Shown here in pieces: positions 33,069-45,904 of a stretch of 64,000 bases of DNA (positions within the stretch are counted from its first letter, which is position 1; every line of letters begins with the position of its first letter). The notes under the pieces are model-generated. The model ran no database searches and had not been told where the DNA came from. It saw only the letters and a list, made by a program, of their open reading frames with translations. A program made the translations under genes and the position numbers. The DNA comes from Cristatella mucedo (lineage: Eukaryota; Bryozoa; Phylactolaemata; Cristatellidae): NCBI GenBank assembly GCA_009760855.2, contig WPIO01000272.1:64001-128000 (forward strand), in the 5' to 3' direction.

Positions 33069-33805
33069 CAATAATAATAATATTATTAATGTACTTGATA
33101 AAGCACTCTCTAAGAACTTAATCTCTTTATGGGCGCTTTACATTCTGCAAAGGGAAATGCAATTAAATGGTAAGTAAAATCATGCTTGAAAAACAAACAA
33201 AATGGATAACTTGGTTAGGGGTGACATGCACAGGGTCAGTATGCAAATGTGGTTAGTGGCAGCATGCACAGTGTCAGCACACATAAGCACATCAAGGACG
33301 AATCACAGGGACCCACTAAATGCTGTCCTAAATAGGTGTTTTTAAGTTTCTTTTAAATGTGGTCAGGTCAGTGGATGTTCTGATGCAGGTCGGGAGGGAG
33401 TTCCAAGCTTTGGGAGCATACGAACTAAATGCACGGTCTCAGAAGGATTTGAGGTTTGTACGAGGTATTTGTAGACTGTTGGATTCCGAAAAGCAGGTGG
33501 TACGATGCTTGGCTTGATGGGGGAGTATGTCGGAGAGATATGCTGGCAGAGCCAATTTTGAGCGTCAGCCTTTCCAATTTCTGAATCACACTGGGTTTGC
33601 CCATAACTAGTAAGTTTGTTTAGTCATCGTTTAGTATTAGAAAATTTTCTGCCATCCACGTGAGGACGTCATCAATGTATGTAGCAAGTGAGCTTAGAGA
33701 ATTTGAGGGGTTCGAAGGCTGGGAGGGATCGAAGCAAAGGTACAACTGAGTGTCATCCGCATAGAAGTGAAATCCTAGATTGTGCTTGGCAATCACATCA
33801 ATAAG
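33069..33805 (-). mobile_element. LINE-A 3' half with internal deletion
   Basis: (AAT)n tail, inverted hairpin, 3' UTR and C-terminal block up to about 33545. It then jumps to the segment just after the RT catalytic box (33546-33805). The bases between are missing, so most of the C-terminal domain is deleted. Confidence 0.8.
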
Positions 33806-33889
33806 AAGTCAATTTGAAACAAGACACGTAGATTTCGCACCGGCTAAACACAAAATATGCTGGCAAGCTCCAATTCGAAGCTTTAACCC

Positions 33890-34142
33890 TAATACTATAT
33901 AAATCGCCTTTGGTTTTATTATCACTAGCAATTTAGTTTTATCATCATTCAATGTATGTAGTATGCAGATGTAAATACGCCAATGTTATCAATACAGCGA
34001 ACAAGCGACTCGAGAGAATTCGAAATGCTGGAGGAATGGAAGATCTTAATGGGAAGGTGCAACTCGGTGTGATCGGCATAGAAGTCTAAGCTTAAGTGGA
34101 AGCATGAAAATCACATCGGCCATAAATATATATATATATATG

Positions 34143-34178
<36 letters not shown>

Positions 34179-34650
34179 GACAGAGACACAGAGAGAGTAT
34201 GAACCATACAATGAACGGAAGAAGGACAGCACAGAGCTCTGAGGTATCTCATATTTCAGAGGTTCCTGGAATGATTTATGTCTATTCACTTCAATATTCA
34301 AAAGACTTTCACTGAGATAGGACCTAAGTCGTTTCAAAAAATAGCCAGTGATACCATAGCGAGATAAGAGGGGCTTTAGGATTTTGGGATCGATAGTATC
34401 AAATGCGCCAAAAGATCAAGCAAAACACAGAGAAACTTTACTTAAGTCCAGATCCTACGCAAATCATTATATACTGGAAGCGATGCCGACTGTGGAGTGA
34501 TTAGCACTATGACCTCACATCAAATTACTAGCAAGGCTTGAAATTTTGGCATATGGGTTCAGCTGGTCTGCCACGACTCGTTCCAGTGTCTTACACAGGA
34601 ATGGTAGAAGAAAGACTGGGCGAAAGTCACTCACATTTTCTAGATCTAAT
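33890..34650 (-). mobile_element. LINE-A RT fragment carrying a compound microsatellite
   Basis: Minus-strand RT and the start of the C-terminal region. Blocks include YFLKRLRSYLSESLL near 34300 and ERVVADQLNPY near 34560-34590. The open frame is interrupted by a TA/GA/GACA repeat at 34124-34197. Confidence 0.75.
34124..34197. repeat. compound microsatellite (TA)n(GA)n(GACA)n
   Basis: Consecutive TA, GA and GACA runs, apparently grown inside an old LINE-A copy. Confidence 0.9.
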
Positions 34651-34919
34651 AACAATAACAATTTTAATAATGCACTTGATAAAGTGCCCCCAGAGAACTC
34701 GATCTGTTTCAAGGTGCTTTGCATTTACATTTGCTGCGAGGGGAAGTGCAATTTAATGGTGATTAATATCATGCTTGATAAACATGAATAACAATGTTAG
34801 GGGTGACAGGCCGTAGGTCAGCATGCTAATGTGGTTAGTAGCACCATGCACAGCCTCAGCATGCACAAGCACGTGAAGGACGAATCACAGAGACCCACTA
34901 AATGCAGTCCTAAATAGGT
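34651..34919 (-). mobile_element. LINE-A 3'-end fragment
   Basis: (AAT/AAC)n tail, hairpin and 3' UTR in reverse as far as TGCAGTCCTAAATAGGT, then cut off by the next fragment's tail. It sits beside other minus-strand LINE-A ends. Confidence 0.8.
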
Positions 34920-35090
34920 AATAATAATGATGATAATAATAATAATAATATTAATAATAATATTGCACTCGATAAAGCACCCTACGAGAACTCAATCTCT
35001 TTCTAGGATCTTTACATTTGCTGCAAAGGAAATTCAATTGAATGGTGAGTGATATCATGCTTGATAACCAACATGAATAACATGGTTAGC
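34920..35090 (-). mobile_element. LINE-A 3'-end fragment
   Basis: Longest tail in the window (about 50 bases of AAT/GAT repeats), followed by the inverted hairpin and part of the 3' UTR, ending at AACATGGTTAG. It abuts a plus-strand copy. Confidence 0.8.
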
Positions 35091-36155
35091 TATGAAAATT
35101 CTAATGTCAACGATCAAACATCTTCTCAAACGCTCCCAGATTACCCCCTTAATTGACCATCGCTTCTCTCTAATCCACGTGCAGAGGATAGACAAAATCA
35201 AGAAGTCCATCACTGCGATGTCGACATCCCCTTCAAGTATGCTGTTCCCCAATTCCTGGCTGCATGTAAATGACTTCATTTAAGCAAGTCACTAGTTATC
35301 TCGTTGTGGAGCTCATAAAGAAATTAAAGAAGGCAAGTCCTCTGGACCATATTCCCGCTGTACTGCTCCTACGTTGCATTTATCTGCTGCTGCCATGCAT
35401 AACTAACATCATTAATATGTCATTAGCCTCAGGTCATGTCCAAGCACCTTTCAAAAAAGCCGTAGTCAGGCCACTTCTCAAGAAAGCGACATTAGACCAA
35501 GACAAATGGAGGACTACCGCCCAGTCTCCCTTCTACCATTCCTATCAAAGACATTAGAACGGGTCGTGGCAGACCTGCTGAACTCATATATCGAAACCTC
35601 ACATCTTGCTAGTAAGTTCCAGTCTGGCTTTAGAGCTAATCACTCCACAGAGTCAGCATTGCTTAGGGTATACAACGACCTACTTAGGAATGCAGACATG
35701 AGTAGAGTGTCTCTGCTTGTTTTGCTTGATCTTTCGGCTGCTTTTGATACCATTGATCCCAAAGTTCGTCTAGAGCTCCTCTCATTTTGCCTGGGTATCA
35801 CTGCCACTGTTCTGCAGTGGTTCAGGTCCTATCTCAGTGGGAGACTCCAGATTGTGGGCATGCATGGACAAAGATCATCCGAGGTACCTCTGAAAGATGG
35901 CGTACCTCAGGGCTCCGTGCTAGGTCCGGTTCTTTTCACGGTTTATACTCTCCCTCATGCTGATGTGATCGCCAAGCACAATCTAGGCTTCCACTTATAT
36001 GCCGATGACACTCAGTTTAACCTTTGTTTTGATCCCTCCTTGCCTTCGAGCACCTCAAATTCTCTCAACTTACTTGCCGCATGGATTGATGACATCCGCA
36101 CATGGATGGCAGCAACTTTTCTAAGACTAAATAACGATAAAACTAACTTACTAGT
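35091..36155 (+). mobile_element. LINE-A RT copy with intact catalytic motifs
   Basis: Linker and RT domain. The open frame at 35506-36306 carries FQSGFRANHSTESALLRV, LLDLSAAFDTID, DGVPQGSVLGPV and FHLYADDTQF, so the RT core is the best preserved of the family here. At about 36155 (NDKTNLLV) it is joined in frame to a second RT segment, so it is still not a functional element. Confidence 0.85.
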
Positions 36156-37545
36156 TAGAGTGTCTTTGATTGTTTTGCTCAATCTTTCGGCAGCTTTTGA
36201 TACTATCAATCACCAAGTTCATCCAGAGCGCCTCTCATCTCGCCTGGGCATCACTGGCAATGGTTCAGGTCCTATCTCAGTGGGAGACTCCAGAGTATCG
36301 AAGTAAAAAGACAAAGATCATCTGAGGTACCTCTGAAATATAGGGTACATCAGGGCACCGTGGTAGGTCCGGTTCTTTTCACTGTTATTACTCTTCCTCT
36401 TGCTCCTGTGATTGCAAAGCAAAATCTAGGCATGCACTTCTACACGAATGACATTCAGTTGTACATTTGCTTTGATCCCTCCCAGCCTTCGAGCACCTCA
36501 AATTCTTTCAACTCACTTGTTGCCTGTATTGATGAGACCTGCACATGGATAGCAACAAATTTTCCAAAATTAAACGATGGTAAAACTAACTTACTAGCTA
36601 TGAGTGAATTCAGTGTGATTCAGAAATTGGAAAGGCTGAGGCTCAATAATAGCTCTGCCAGCATATCTGCAGCTAAATCAGCTCGAAATTTAGGAGTCAT
36701 GTTCTAAACTGACATCTCGTTAGATGACCACATAACCTCCACAGTCAAATCTGCGTACTTTCAGCGACATAAGGTTGCTAAAATTAGCGCTTTTTAAGAT
36801 GAGGATATCATGTCTAAGTTGGTCCATGCGTTCGTGACGTCATGTCTCGACTTCTGCAACTCACTGCTTACTGGCCTACCGGCATGTGCGATCAGGCGAT
36901 TGCAGCTGGTGAGAAACTCTGCAGGTAGGCTAGCCTGTTGTGAGTGTAGCAGTTGCCACATCACACCACTTCTTGCCGACCTCCACTGATTACCAGTCCA
37001 ACAACATATCGACTTTAAGGTTTTATAGCAATCTTTTAGGTAACTTCATTCTTTGGCCCCAGCTTATCTCTCAGATCTACTTCCCCACCAGGCCAAGCAT
37101 CGTACCACCAGCTTTTCGGAATCCAGCAGTCTACCAATGCCTCGTTCAAACCTCAATTCCTTTGGATACTGTGCATTTAGTTCATATGATCCCAAAGCGT
37201 GGAACTCACTCCCGACTTGCGTCAGAACATCCCAGACTTGACCACATTTAAAAAGAACTTAAAATCACACCAATTTATGACAGCATTCAGTGGGCCCCTG
37301 TGATTCGTCCTTCATGTGCCTATGCGATCTGACACTGTGCATGCTGCCACTACTCACACTTGCATGCTGACCCTGTGCATGTCACCACTAATCATGTTAT
37401 TAATGATGTTTGTTTATCAAGCATGATATTACTCACCATCCAATTGCATTTCCCTTTGCAGCTAAAGCGCCTACAAATACATTGAGTTCTCTTAGGGCTC
37501 TTCATCAAGTGAATTATTATTAATATTATTATTATTATTCATATT
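36156..37545 (+). mobile_element. second LINE-A RT-to-tail segment, tandem to the first
   Basis: Restarts in the RT (RVSLIVLLNLSAAFDTINHQV) and repeats about 450 bp already present in the preceding copy, then continues through a YTNDIQLY box (mutated YADD), the C-terminal domain, 3' UTR, hairpin and ATT tail at about 37510-37535. Either a second insertion or a tandem duplication explains it. Confidence 0.8.
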
Positions 37546-39050
37546 CCTGGAGATGGACGGTCAGTCCTGATCTTTTGCATGTTTTTTCAAGCTGTAGCTC
37601 AGTACACCTGGCTAGTTTAATGTCTGTGGTAAACCATAGGCCGTCCGGGTGTGGGCACACAGAACGATTAGTCAGAGGTGTAAGCTCGTCGAGCTTGTCG
37701 GCTAGTGTCGTGTTGTAGCTATCTACCAATGATGACAGAACGGAGAGAGGACTGAGCAGCAGAGGCGAAGCAGATATTCTTGCACGGACAGTATCGATGT
37801 TAAGGGTCTTGAGGTTTCGCGATTCACAGGTTATTTTAGAGGAGGAGGAGGGTTCCCACTGTAGATTGAATGAGATCTGCATGCGGTCAGATAAGCAGGA
37901 TTCGGTATTTATTGGTGATGACAAAGTGCAGTGGTATTACAAAATCTGGTCGAGTGTGTGACCCTTGATGTGATAAGGGCCATGCACATGAGCCACAAGA
38001 GACAGTGAGTCAGTCAATGCACGAAATTTAGTGCTGAAGGTGTCAGATTAGTTATTAAAGGCATAGTTGAAATCACCCATAACAAGGAAGGATCGATTTA
38101 TTGCAAACAGAAACGAAATGCGATCGAGAAATCTGAGATAAAAGAAGGATTTGGTACCTGGTGGGCGATAGACTACTGCCAGCATTAGTGGCTTGTTTTT
38201 GGGTGAGACCAAGGCAATTGATTCAAAGGACTGCTTCGATGGTACTCCAAATGGTTTGAAGTTGAATTTCGTGATGACGATAACAGCAACTCCACCTCCA
38301 GTTTTGATTGATCTATGTGTGTGAAAGAATGAGAAACCAGCTGGTGTTGTATCTTTAAATGGCAGGCAGTTTATCGATTTTAGCCAAGTTTCAGTTAGGG
38401 CGAGCAGGCCGATATCATTTTCAGAAATGACGTCGCTAACTACTACAGGTTTGTTGCACATTAAACAAGGATTCCAAAGGCAAGCCTTAAGTCTGGCCGA
38501 TGGAGTTATAATAGGCCTGATGATCACGAAGTTAGAGAGATTCACAATGATGCATATGGGGGAGCCTGCTGAGTGGTTCGAGACAATGCTAGGAATACCA
38601 AACAATGGGGTACTCAGCTCGCAGGGTCTGGCCAGCCGGTTCCGGCCACCGAGGCGGCTCCAGGTGCTTTTTTTGTCAATGCTTAGTTCACGAATCTTAG
38701 CAACAGCATTACTATCTAGGCCTGCATTTTACTTAAGATAACGAAGCGATAGCGCCTGCTGACGATCGTAACCAACTTGCAGGTTACTAGCAGCCGGCAT
38801 AGCTGAGACAGCAGCTGGTGTGGGAGACCTAGTAGCCCGAAGCGATAAGCGTTCAGATATCCTTAGGCACGTTGTTTCTAAGGCACTACGGTCAAGTAAC
38901 TACCAGAATAGCTTTAATCAGGTCTTAGCCGTATCATTTCCGCATTCGATGTTCGCAAGAACTTTGGTTTTCAGAAAAATTCTGCAACCACGAACTGGCT
39001 TGAGAGTGCTCTATGTCAGGAGGCATGAATATACTGCTCTTTTGACTAGT
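37546..39050 (-). mobile_element. LINE-A 5' half with endonuclease
   Basis: Minus-strand copy of the 5' half. The endonuclease is open at 38048-38605, with GLLALTETWL, AVVYRPPGT and VMGDFNYAF motifs typical of APE-type endonucleases; the linker is at 37535-37924. Higher coordinates hold the stretch before the endonuclease (RQQALSLRYLK, LGGRNRLARPCELSTPLFG). No ORF1 or true 5' end could be fixed. Confidence 0.8.
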
Positions 39051-39087
39051 TGGCTAGCTACAGTTTCTTCAAAAGGTTCCGGGATGT

Positions 39088-39720
39088 CACTACTTGCTGG
39101 TCTATCCGCCTGTGCATGTTTTGGCTTACGGCTTGTGCAGAACTGTGCAGCTAAGCTTTTCTTTCATGAGGGTCACAGTCGCATCACTACTTCTGGCTAA
39201 ACTGCACCTGCTCCCATTTTGGGGATACTTCGAATTCATATTGTTTCACTCACTTTACGATTCCTTATTTTTTTGGCTTAAACTTACGTATCAGATCTAC
39301 TCCTTCCCCAGTCATAGCATCGTACTACTTCCCTTCGGAATCCAATTGCTTGCCTCTACCATGTACAAGCCTCAAATCCTTTGGAGACTGTGCCTTTTGT
39401 CTAGATGCTGCCAAAGTCTGGACCACACTTCCAAATTGTGTCACATCTCCTGACTCAATCGCATTTCAAAGAAATCTGAAGCCGCATCAGTGGGTACTTG
39501 TGATCATCTATGAGTGTTTACGTTCAAACACTGTGCATGCTGCCACTCACGAAGTTGTGTGCTGGCCCTGTGCCTGTCACCCTCTATCTCTGTTATTCTT
39601 GTTTTTGTTGAGCATGCTGCCACTAACCGTTCGATCCGGCTTCCTATACAACACTTGTTTGGGAATAGATTGAGATCGTTGAGGGCTCCATATTAAATCT
39701 GCTATTATTATTTTATATAT
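39088..39720 (+). mobile_element. LINE-A C-terminus and 3' UTR
   Basis: Diverged plus-strand copy: C-terminal blocks (LRLVQNCAAKLFFHEGHSR), 3' UTR and a short tail (TGCTATTATTATTTT). Frames are broken. Confidence 0.75.
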
Positions 39721-39833
39721 GGAGCTGAGGCTAATAACTGGTTTATGATGTTAGCTATGGATGTAAGCAGCATATCAACGTATCATAGATGCAGGGCAGT
39801 TGAAATATTGTCCAGAGGGTTATTAACTTCAGG

Positions 39834-39855
39834 ATGAAGTCACTAGTGACTTCAT
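39834..39855. repeat. 22-bp perfect palindrome
   Basis: ATGAAGTCACT followed directly by its reverse complement, within an old LINE-A copy whose relatives carry only the AGTCACTAGTGA core. It is probably a mutational coincidence. Confidence 0.9.
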
Positions 39856-41560
39856 GGTATGTAGACGCAGGTTGTGCATGGAATTGAGAGATATGATTTC
39901 AGGGGTTATTTTGCCATCTCATAGATGGACTCCCTGATCTTAGCTATCTTGTTGGCAAAAAAGCTAGATAAGCGGCCAGCAATATTAACTTATGGATCGT
40001 TAGGTAAGGAGCTAAATTGGGACCGGTTAAGGGGATTGATGAAAGCTGACACAAGCTTTTTTAGTTGTGCATCTGTGATTAAACAATGTTGCTATACAAG
40101 CTAAAATTTGCCTTAGCGACGATGGATTGGTACGATCTGCAGTAGTCCTAGTATGGCTGTCGATGGACAGTCAGTCCTGATCGTTCTTATGCTTTTTCAA
40201 GCTTGTACATATAAACCTAGCTCGTTTATTTCCGCAGTTAATAATAGGCCGGCTGGGGAGGACACACAGTGTGCTTAGTCAGAGATGCAAACTGATCAAG
40301 CATATCAGCTAGTGGGGTCTTGTTCCTATTTACCCATGAACATAATTGAGAAGCCAGATGGAGCAGCAGGGGTGAGACAGATATTGTAGCACACACAGCA
40401 TCAACGTTGAGAGTCTTCAGGTTGTGCGATTTACATAAAAACATTTAAGAAGAGCATGGCACACTTTGTAGACTGAATGAGAATTGTATATGTTTGCATA
40501 AGCAGAATTTGGTAATTGTTGCTGGTAGTGTGCAAGTGTAGGAGAACCTTTGGTCGAGTGTATGACCTTTTATGTAAAAAGGAACATGCACATCAGCCAC
40601 AAGATTAAAAGAGTCAGCTAGAGCACAAAATTTGGTGCTGAAGTATTCACGCGAGTTATGAAAACAAATGTTTAAATCACTCATAACAAGGAAGGATCAG
40701 TTTCTAGGGCACTGAATCAAAATGAGATTACAGAAATCTGAGCAAAAGGAGGACTTGGTATCAGATGGGTGATAGACTACTGACACATTAGCTGCTTGTT
40801 GTCGTGTGAAATCCCAACAATAGATTTAACCGACTGCTTCGACTGGACTGCAAACGGCTTGAGATTGAAGATTTGATTGTACAACAATGGCTACTCTGGG
40901 TTCAGTTTAGATTGAACTTGCTGAGCTAAAGAAAGAGAATACTGCCGGAGTAAACCTCAAAATTAGTTCAATAACGATTTTAGCCAGGTTTCAGTAAAGG
41001 CGAGTAAGTCGAAGCGTTTTTCAGAAAAAATGTCACTTAATAATGGGGATTTATTGCAAATTTAGGAAAGATTATACAAACAAGCAGAATTTGGCCTGTC
41101 GGAGTTACAGCAGGATTGATGACCACTAGCTTAGAGAGAATCACTGCAACGCTTGAGGGAGAAGATGGTGAGTGCTATGAGACAATGCTAGAAAACAAAA
41201 CGAGTTTGTTATCAGCTTACAACCACCACCAAACGAGCGGGTTCTCAGCTCACAGGCCCGCCCAGGCTCTGGGGCGCTCTCTTTTGTTAATGCAAAAACA
41301 ATTACGCACAATCTTAACTAATAAGCTGGTTATTCGCTGTCGGCTATCTAACCTGCCAGAAAGGGGGACCAAGCCTTAACCTAAGATTGTTTTCATGTCC
41401 ATAGGCAAGTAATTTCTTATGCACTTCAGTCAAAGAACGAACTAATCAGCCTTAAACTTGTCTAAGCTATATTGGTTTCCTTATACGATGTTTGCTTGAA
41501 CTTCGGTTTTCAGAGAAGATATTGCCACTGGCAAGAAATCCTATGTAGTGCTTTGTGTCG
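39840..41560 (-). mobile_element. LINE-A 5' half, decayed
   Basis: Minus-strand linker and endonuclease region parallel to the copy at 37546-39050 (linker open at 40238-40444 and 40445-40684). The endonuclease blocks are more degenerate than in the neighbour. It extends to about 41560, where resemblance fades. Confidence 0.7.
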
Positions 41561-41629
41561 GCAGGCGAGAATTGTGACAGCTTAATTGAAGCTTTGCATG
41601 CCTAATTTACCGTACAGACTTCCTCATTT

Positions 41630-42640
41630 TTGCTTGTGGCTCATTCACATACCTTTAATCACAACAAGGGTAACACTTCCGATCAAACATTGTCCCACAA
41701 ATGTGTGCTGTCATGCACTATTATGATCGAGTTCTGAAAATGCCACGTGCATATTGCATTCGGCCTGCAGTAAGTGCCGTATACATATCCAAAATCATCT
41801 GCGAATCACAAAACCAAATTACCCAGGACATCAATCAGAGCTAAAATATCTCATTCGTTCTTGCTGCTTAATTTATTTTCTGTTCTGTCATAAGCGACAT
41901 TAAGTGACATGCTCTACGAATCAAGACCTCTGACTATGCACTGCACAGTGTGAGTTCTCGCCCAGACGGCCGACGGTATACACAAGACCTTAATGTAGCT
42001 AGCTCTTCCATGCTCAAGCTTAAGAAACCCGGCAAAAGGTCAGGACTTACTTTACACCGTCAATCATTTAGTATCCAGCCGTATAAAAAATACTGCAGAT
42101 CCAATCTTGCTTATTTAGAAAGATTGTTTAATCAGAGATTCACATCCAAGAGAGCAGATGTTTACCATCAATCGTTTCTCATATGTTACCTATTTCCATG
42201 TAGACCTTGTGGCGATGTAGCTTATCACTTCCTTTCTTGATTTTCAGATAGACGATTAGATATCCCATCCAAAAAAATAGCAGCGTGCCATTTAGACTAC
42301 TTTCCCTCACTAACAACCTTACGAAACTACTTTCCCTTATCTTCTTCTAGCCTCTCAATCTCTGCATTAAAGAAAGCCCCAAGTTAAATAATCATGAAAT
42401 AAACGCATTGCCTTGTCAAAGAAGACTACTACTACAGCTGACAATTCTCACTATAAGATATCGAAAAGGCATCCATCTGCTCCTAAACATAATTTACAAA
42501 TCGAATATTTCATTAGCGTCAGTTTATGTCCCGGCCCCTTTCAAAAAAGCTGCAGTAGCACCATTGCTAAAGAAAGCAACAGTAGACAACTGGCTATCAG
42601 TCAAGCAAAGATTAGACTTCAAGTCTTTCTGGCTCACTTT
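41630..42640 (+). mobile_element. LINE-A linker and RT start with deletion
   Basis: Plus-strand linker (SSRPDGRRYTQDL) and RT start (SLASVYVPAPFKKAAVAPLL). At about 42580 it jumps from LLKKATVDN to the C-terminal block LSVKQRLDFKS, deleting almost all of the RT. Confidence 0.7.
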
Positions 42641-42644
42641 TGCG

Positions 42645-43415
42645 TCCCTTCATGCTTCATAACATTGCTAAAATTCGGGCTTATTTAGATAAGGATACCA
42701 CATCCAAGTTGGTCCATGCGTTCGTGACATTCAGTCTTGACTTCTGCAACTCACTGCTTACTGGCCTACAGGCATGTGCGATCAGGCGATTACAGCCGGT
42801 TCAAAACTCAGCAGCTAGGCTTGTCTGTCGTGAGCTTCGCAGATGCCACATTACTCAGCTTCTCGCCGACCTGCACTGGCTACCAGGCAAGCAACGGATT
42901 GATTTTAAGGATTTGTCGCTCACTTTTAGCTCCCTTCATTCTATGGCTCCAGCCTACCTCTCAGATGTACTCCCCCATCAGGCCAAGCATCGTACCACCC
43001 GCTTTTCGGAATCCAATAGTCTACAAATAAGTCGTACAAACCTTAAATCCTTGGGAGACCGTGCATTTAGTTCGTATGCTCCCAAAGCCTCGAACTCCCT
43101 CCCGACCTGCATCAGAACATCCCCTAACCTGACCGCATTTAAAAGGAACTTAAAAACACACGTATTTACGACAGCATTTAGTGGGTCCCTGTGATTCGTC
43201 CCTGATGTGCTTATGCCTGCTGACACTGTGCATGCTGCCACTAACAAAATTTGCATGCTGACCCTGTGCATGTCACCCTAAATATATTATTCATTTTGTT
43301 TGGTTTTCAAACATGATTTTACTTACCATTCAATTGCATTTCACTTTGCAGCAAATGTAAAGCACCTAGAAAGAGATTACATTCTCTAATGGTGCTTTAT
43401 CAAGTGCATTATTAT
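42645..43415 (+). mobile_element. LINE-A C-terminus and 3' end, well preserved
   Basis: A 184-codon open C-terminal region (42640-43194, ending FTTAFSGSL), intact 3' UTR, terminal hairpin and ATT tail. It begins abruptly at HNIAKIRAYLDKDTTSK and is therefore a 5'-truncated insertion next to the previous fragment. Confidence 0.85.
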
Positions 43416-43424
43416 TATTCTTCT

Positions 43425-43905
43425 TTTAACTCCAGCCTACCTAGAAGATATACTGCCACCAGGCGTATCAGTAATCGTATCATCAATCGTATCGACTACT
43501 TTCCGGAATTTTGCTGTTTACCTGTAGCTTGTACTAAGCTCAAACCCTTGGGAGACCATTCGTCTAGTTCGTATGCTTCTAACGCCTGAGAGTCCCTCCC
43601 GACTTGAGTCACGACATCCCTGACTTTACCACGTTTGAAAAAAACTACAAACGCACTTACTTGTCACAGCTTTAAGTGGGGTCCCTGGGATTTGACCTTA
43701 GTTTCCTTATCTCTGCTGACACAGTGCATGCTGCCACTAACCACACTTGTATTTAGACCCTTAAATATCACCCTTGATCAGGTTATTCTTGTTTTGGAGC
43801 ATGCTACAACTAACTAGTCACCGTGTTTCAATTACACCGAACGTTATTCACCTGGAAAAAACATTGAGTTCTCTGAGGCTTTATCAAGTGTATTATAATT
43901 ATTTG
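43425..43905 (+). mobile_element. LINE-A C-terminus and 3' UTR, degenerate
   Basis: Blocks from the PAYLSDLLPHQ region through the 3' UTR (GCATGCTGCCACTAACCACA) to a short hairpin remnant (GAGTTCTCTGAGGCTTTATC). Many substitutions. Confidence 0.7.
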
Positions 43906-43959
43906 TACTGTTAATTTGAACTAAGGCAGCTTCCGCCAGTCAAATGTCTAGCGTTCCCA

Positions 43960-45395
43960 TTAAAGAGACAGGATTGAGTTGAAGTAGATCAGCTGTACAC
44001 TGATATTAAAACATCAAACTGAGTTAGCAACATTCAGTTCGATTTGAAAACTTATCACTCCCAAGAGTCAGCATTGCTGTAGATGTATGTCGACTTGCTC
44101 ATAAATGCAAGCCTTGGTGAAGTCTCAGCTCTGTTTACTTTATCTACTGGCAGCGTTTGATATCGTTGATCGCCAAGTGCTTCTAGGCCACTTCTCATCT
44201 CGCATATTCAGCATTTTCACTGGACTGCAATAGTTAAGGTCCTATCTCAGTATTAAACTCCAGACTATTGATGTGGAGAGAGGTCACACAAGAAACCACT
44301 GAAGCATGGGGTACTTCAGGTTTCAGTACGTAGTCCATTTTATTCACAGTTAATACTGCCATGTTGCTAAGGTGAATTCCAACACAATCGAGGCTGTCAC
44401 ATCTACAATGATGGCTTTCAATACATTTACTTTGATCACTCTCAGTTCTCTTTCCCGTCAATTTCCCTCGACTCCTTTGCTGCATGTATTTTGGTCATCT
44501 ACTTGTAGATGGCAGCAAACTCTCACCAATGGAATGACGATATAAACCAACTTACTAGTTATGAGAAAACTAAGTATACATTCAAAATTGGAAAGCTTCA
44601 CTCTCAAAAAATTCATCATCCACCATTGGTCCCGGATGATCCGGATTAAATCACATCATGTTCCAAAGGTTGCTTTCAAAATATGACTTAATCAACTGCA
44701 ATTCTTGCGACATAATATATGAAAACGTTGATGTTTATTTCTTCGGATCTACTGGTTTATGCAAATTGTCGCTTCCAGTCGATACTAAAATTGGCAGTCT
44801 GATGTGAGCATCACAGTTTCCACATCTTAGTACTACAAGCCAGCCTACATTGGCTCCCAGTCGAGTAGCACCTAACTTCAAGTTTGTGTCACTAACTTAT
44901 ACGTACTTTTATCCTTTGGCACCCGGCTAGCGGTGAGACCTACTTCCCCACCATGCAAGGAGTCGTGCCACTTTTTATTCTGAATTGAATCGTCTAGCTG
45001 CACTTCTCACGAACTAAAAATAGTCTTGGGATCTCACGAAGCAAGTTTGTGTACTAACAAATCCTGGAACTTATTCCAGGCTTAAGTCAAGATATTTCTA
45101 GGCTAGATGACGTCTAAAAAAAGCTCTGTCAGAGGTTGTTTATCGTAGATTTTATTGGATTCTTCGATGTGCCTTTTGTGTATTTAGGGGTGCTGACACT
45201 GCTAGTGCAACCACAAATCATTGCTTACATGTTGATCCTGTGTGTGTGTCGCCGCTGCAAACTTATGGCTGCTAAAATTTTGTATTTTACCACTAATCAT
45301 TCGCTCATGCCTCATTTACAGCATTCGTAAGTCTCTAGAAAAAGATAGTTCTCTGACGGTGTACAATACATATATATGTATTATCATTATTATTA
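43960..45395 (+). mobile_element. LINE-A RT to 3' end, very old
   Basis: RT blocks near 44040-44200 (remnant of LSAAFDTIDHQVLLE), a faint GVPQ region near 44300, C-terminal blocks to about 45120, and a 3' UTR with a decayed hairpin and ATT tail at 45375-45395. It is among the most degenerate copies and ends about 130 bp before the third Ig exon. Confidence 0.65.
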
Positions 45396-45526
45396 GCTAG
45401 AAGTGATTTGAAAAGTCTATGATCATACATATGTGGCTCTTTGAACTATTTTTCAGCTGAGAGCGTTCATTGAGTATTACAATACTACTAATGCAGCATG
45501 GAATTCTTCTTATGCTTATTTTTCAG

Positions 45527-45904
45527 ATATTTTTGCAAAAGAGAGCATGGTACAAATATTAGTTCAGAAAACTGGGTCGATACTTCACTGCAATTCCTAT
45601 ATAGAGAGCTATCCTCAAGCTTCATACATTTGGTCCGTGCCAAAAGACTTCACCTCTGCGAAGGGACCTGACTATATCATCAACACCACTGAAGCCGGAA
45701 TGTCTTTTGTATGTGTAGCTACAAATACGGTGACTGGTTCCAGTGTGTCAATAATTTTTCTCACTACTGAAGGAGGCTCAGCTGTGGTGAGCAACATCAG
45801 CCTGCCATTTTTAATAGAACAAAGCATTCTCCTGAAAGTCGTGCCTATCGGTGGCACAGCAATTATACTAGCAGCATTAGCAACAGTTGCTGGGGTCATT
45901 TTTC
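45527..45904 (+). CDS. Ig receptor exon 4: third Ig-like domain and transmembrane helix
   Basis: A 378-bp exon, phase 1 at both ends, acceptor TATTTTTCAG, donor TTC|GTAAGT. It encodes residues 234-359. Ig features: SILHC (Cys255), an IW dipeptide 13-14 residues on (Trp269, the canonical core Trp), and SFVC (Cys296). After a short stalk with sequons (N286, N323), a hydrophobic stretch of about 22 residues (VVPIGGTAIILAALATVAGV onward, roughly residues 338-359) is a single membrane-spanning helix. This makes the protein type I with the Ig domains outside. Reading past the donor gives only a short extension, so splicing is preferred. Confidence 0.85.

Noticed and set aside
35506-36306. Functional reverse transcriptase gene
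   Set aside because: Although the RT motifs are intact, the frame runs into a second partial RT copy and lacks the endonuclease and C-terminal domain.
38048-38605. Endonuclease-like open frame as a host DNA-repair nuclease
   Set aside because: Its motifs are APE-type, but the same sequence is repeated at 1146 and near 40.6-41 kb in LINE-A context, so it is retrotransposon-derived.
42640-43194. 184-codon open frame as an unknown host gene
   Set aside because: It is the LINE-A C-terminal domain, found in more than ten copies, followed by the LINE-A 3' UTR and tail.
45136-45330. Hydrophobic open frame upstream of exon 4 as a receptor exon
   Set aside because: It is in the 3' end of an old LINE-A copy and has no suitable splice sites or Ig motif.
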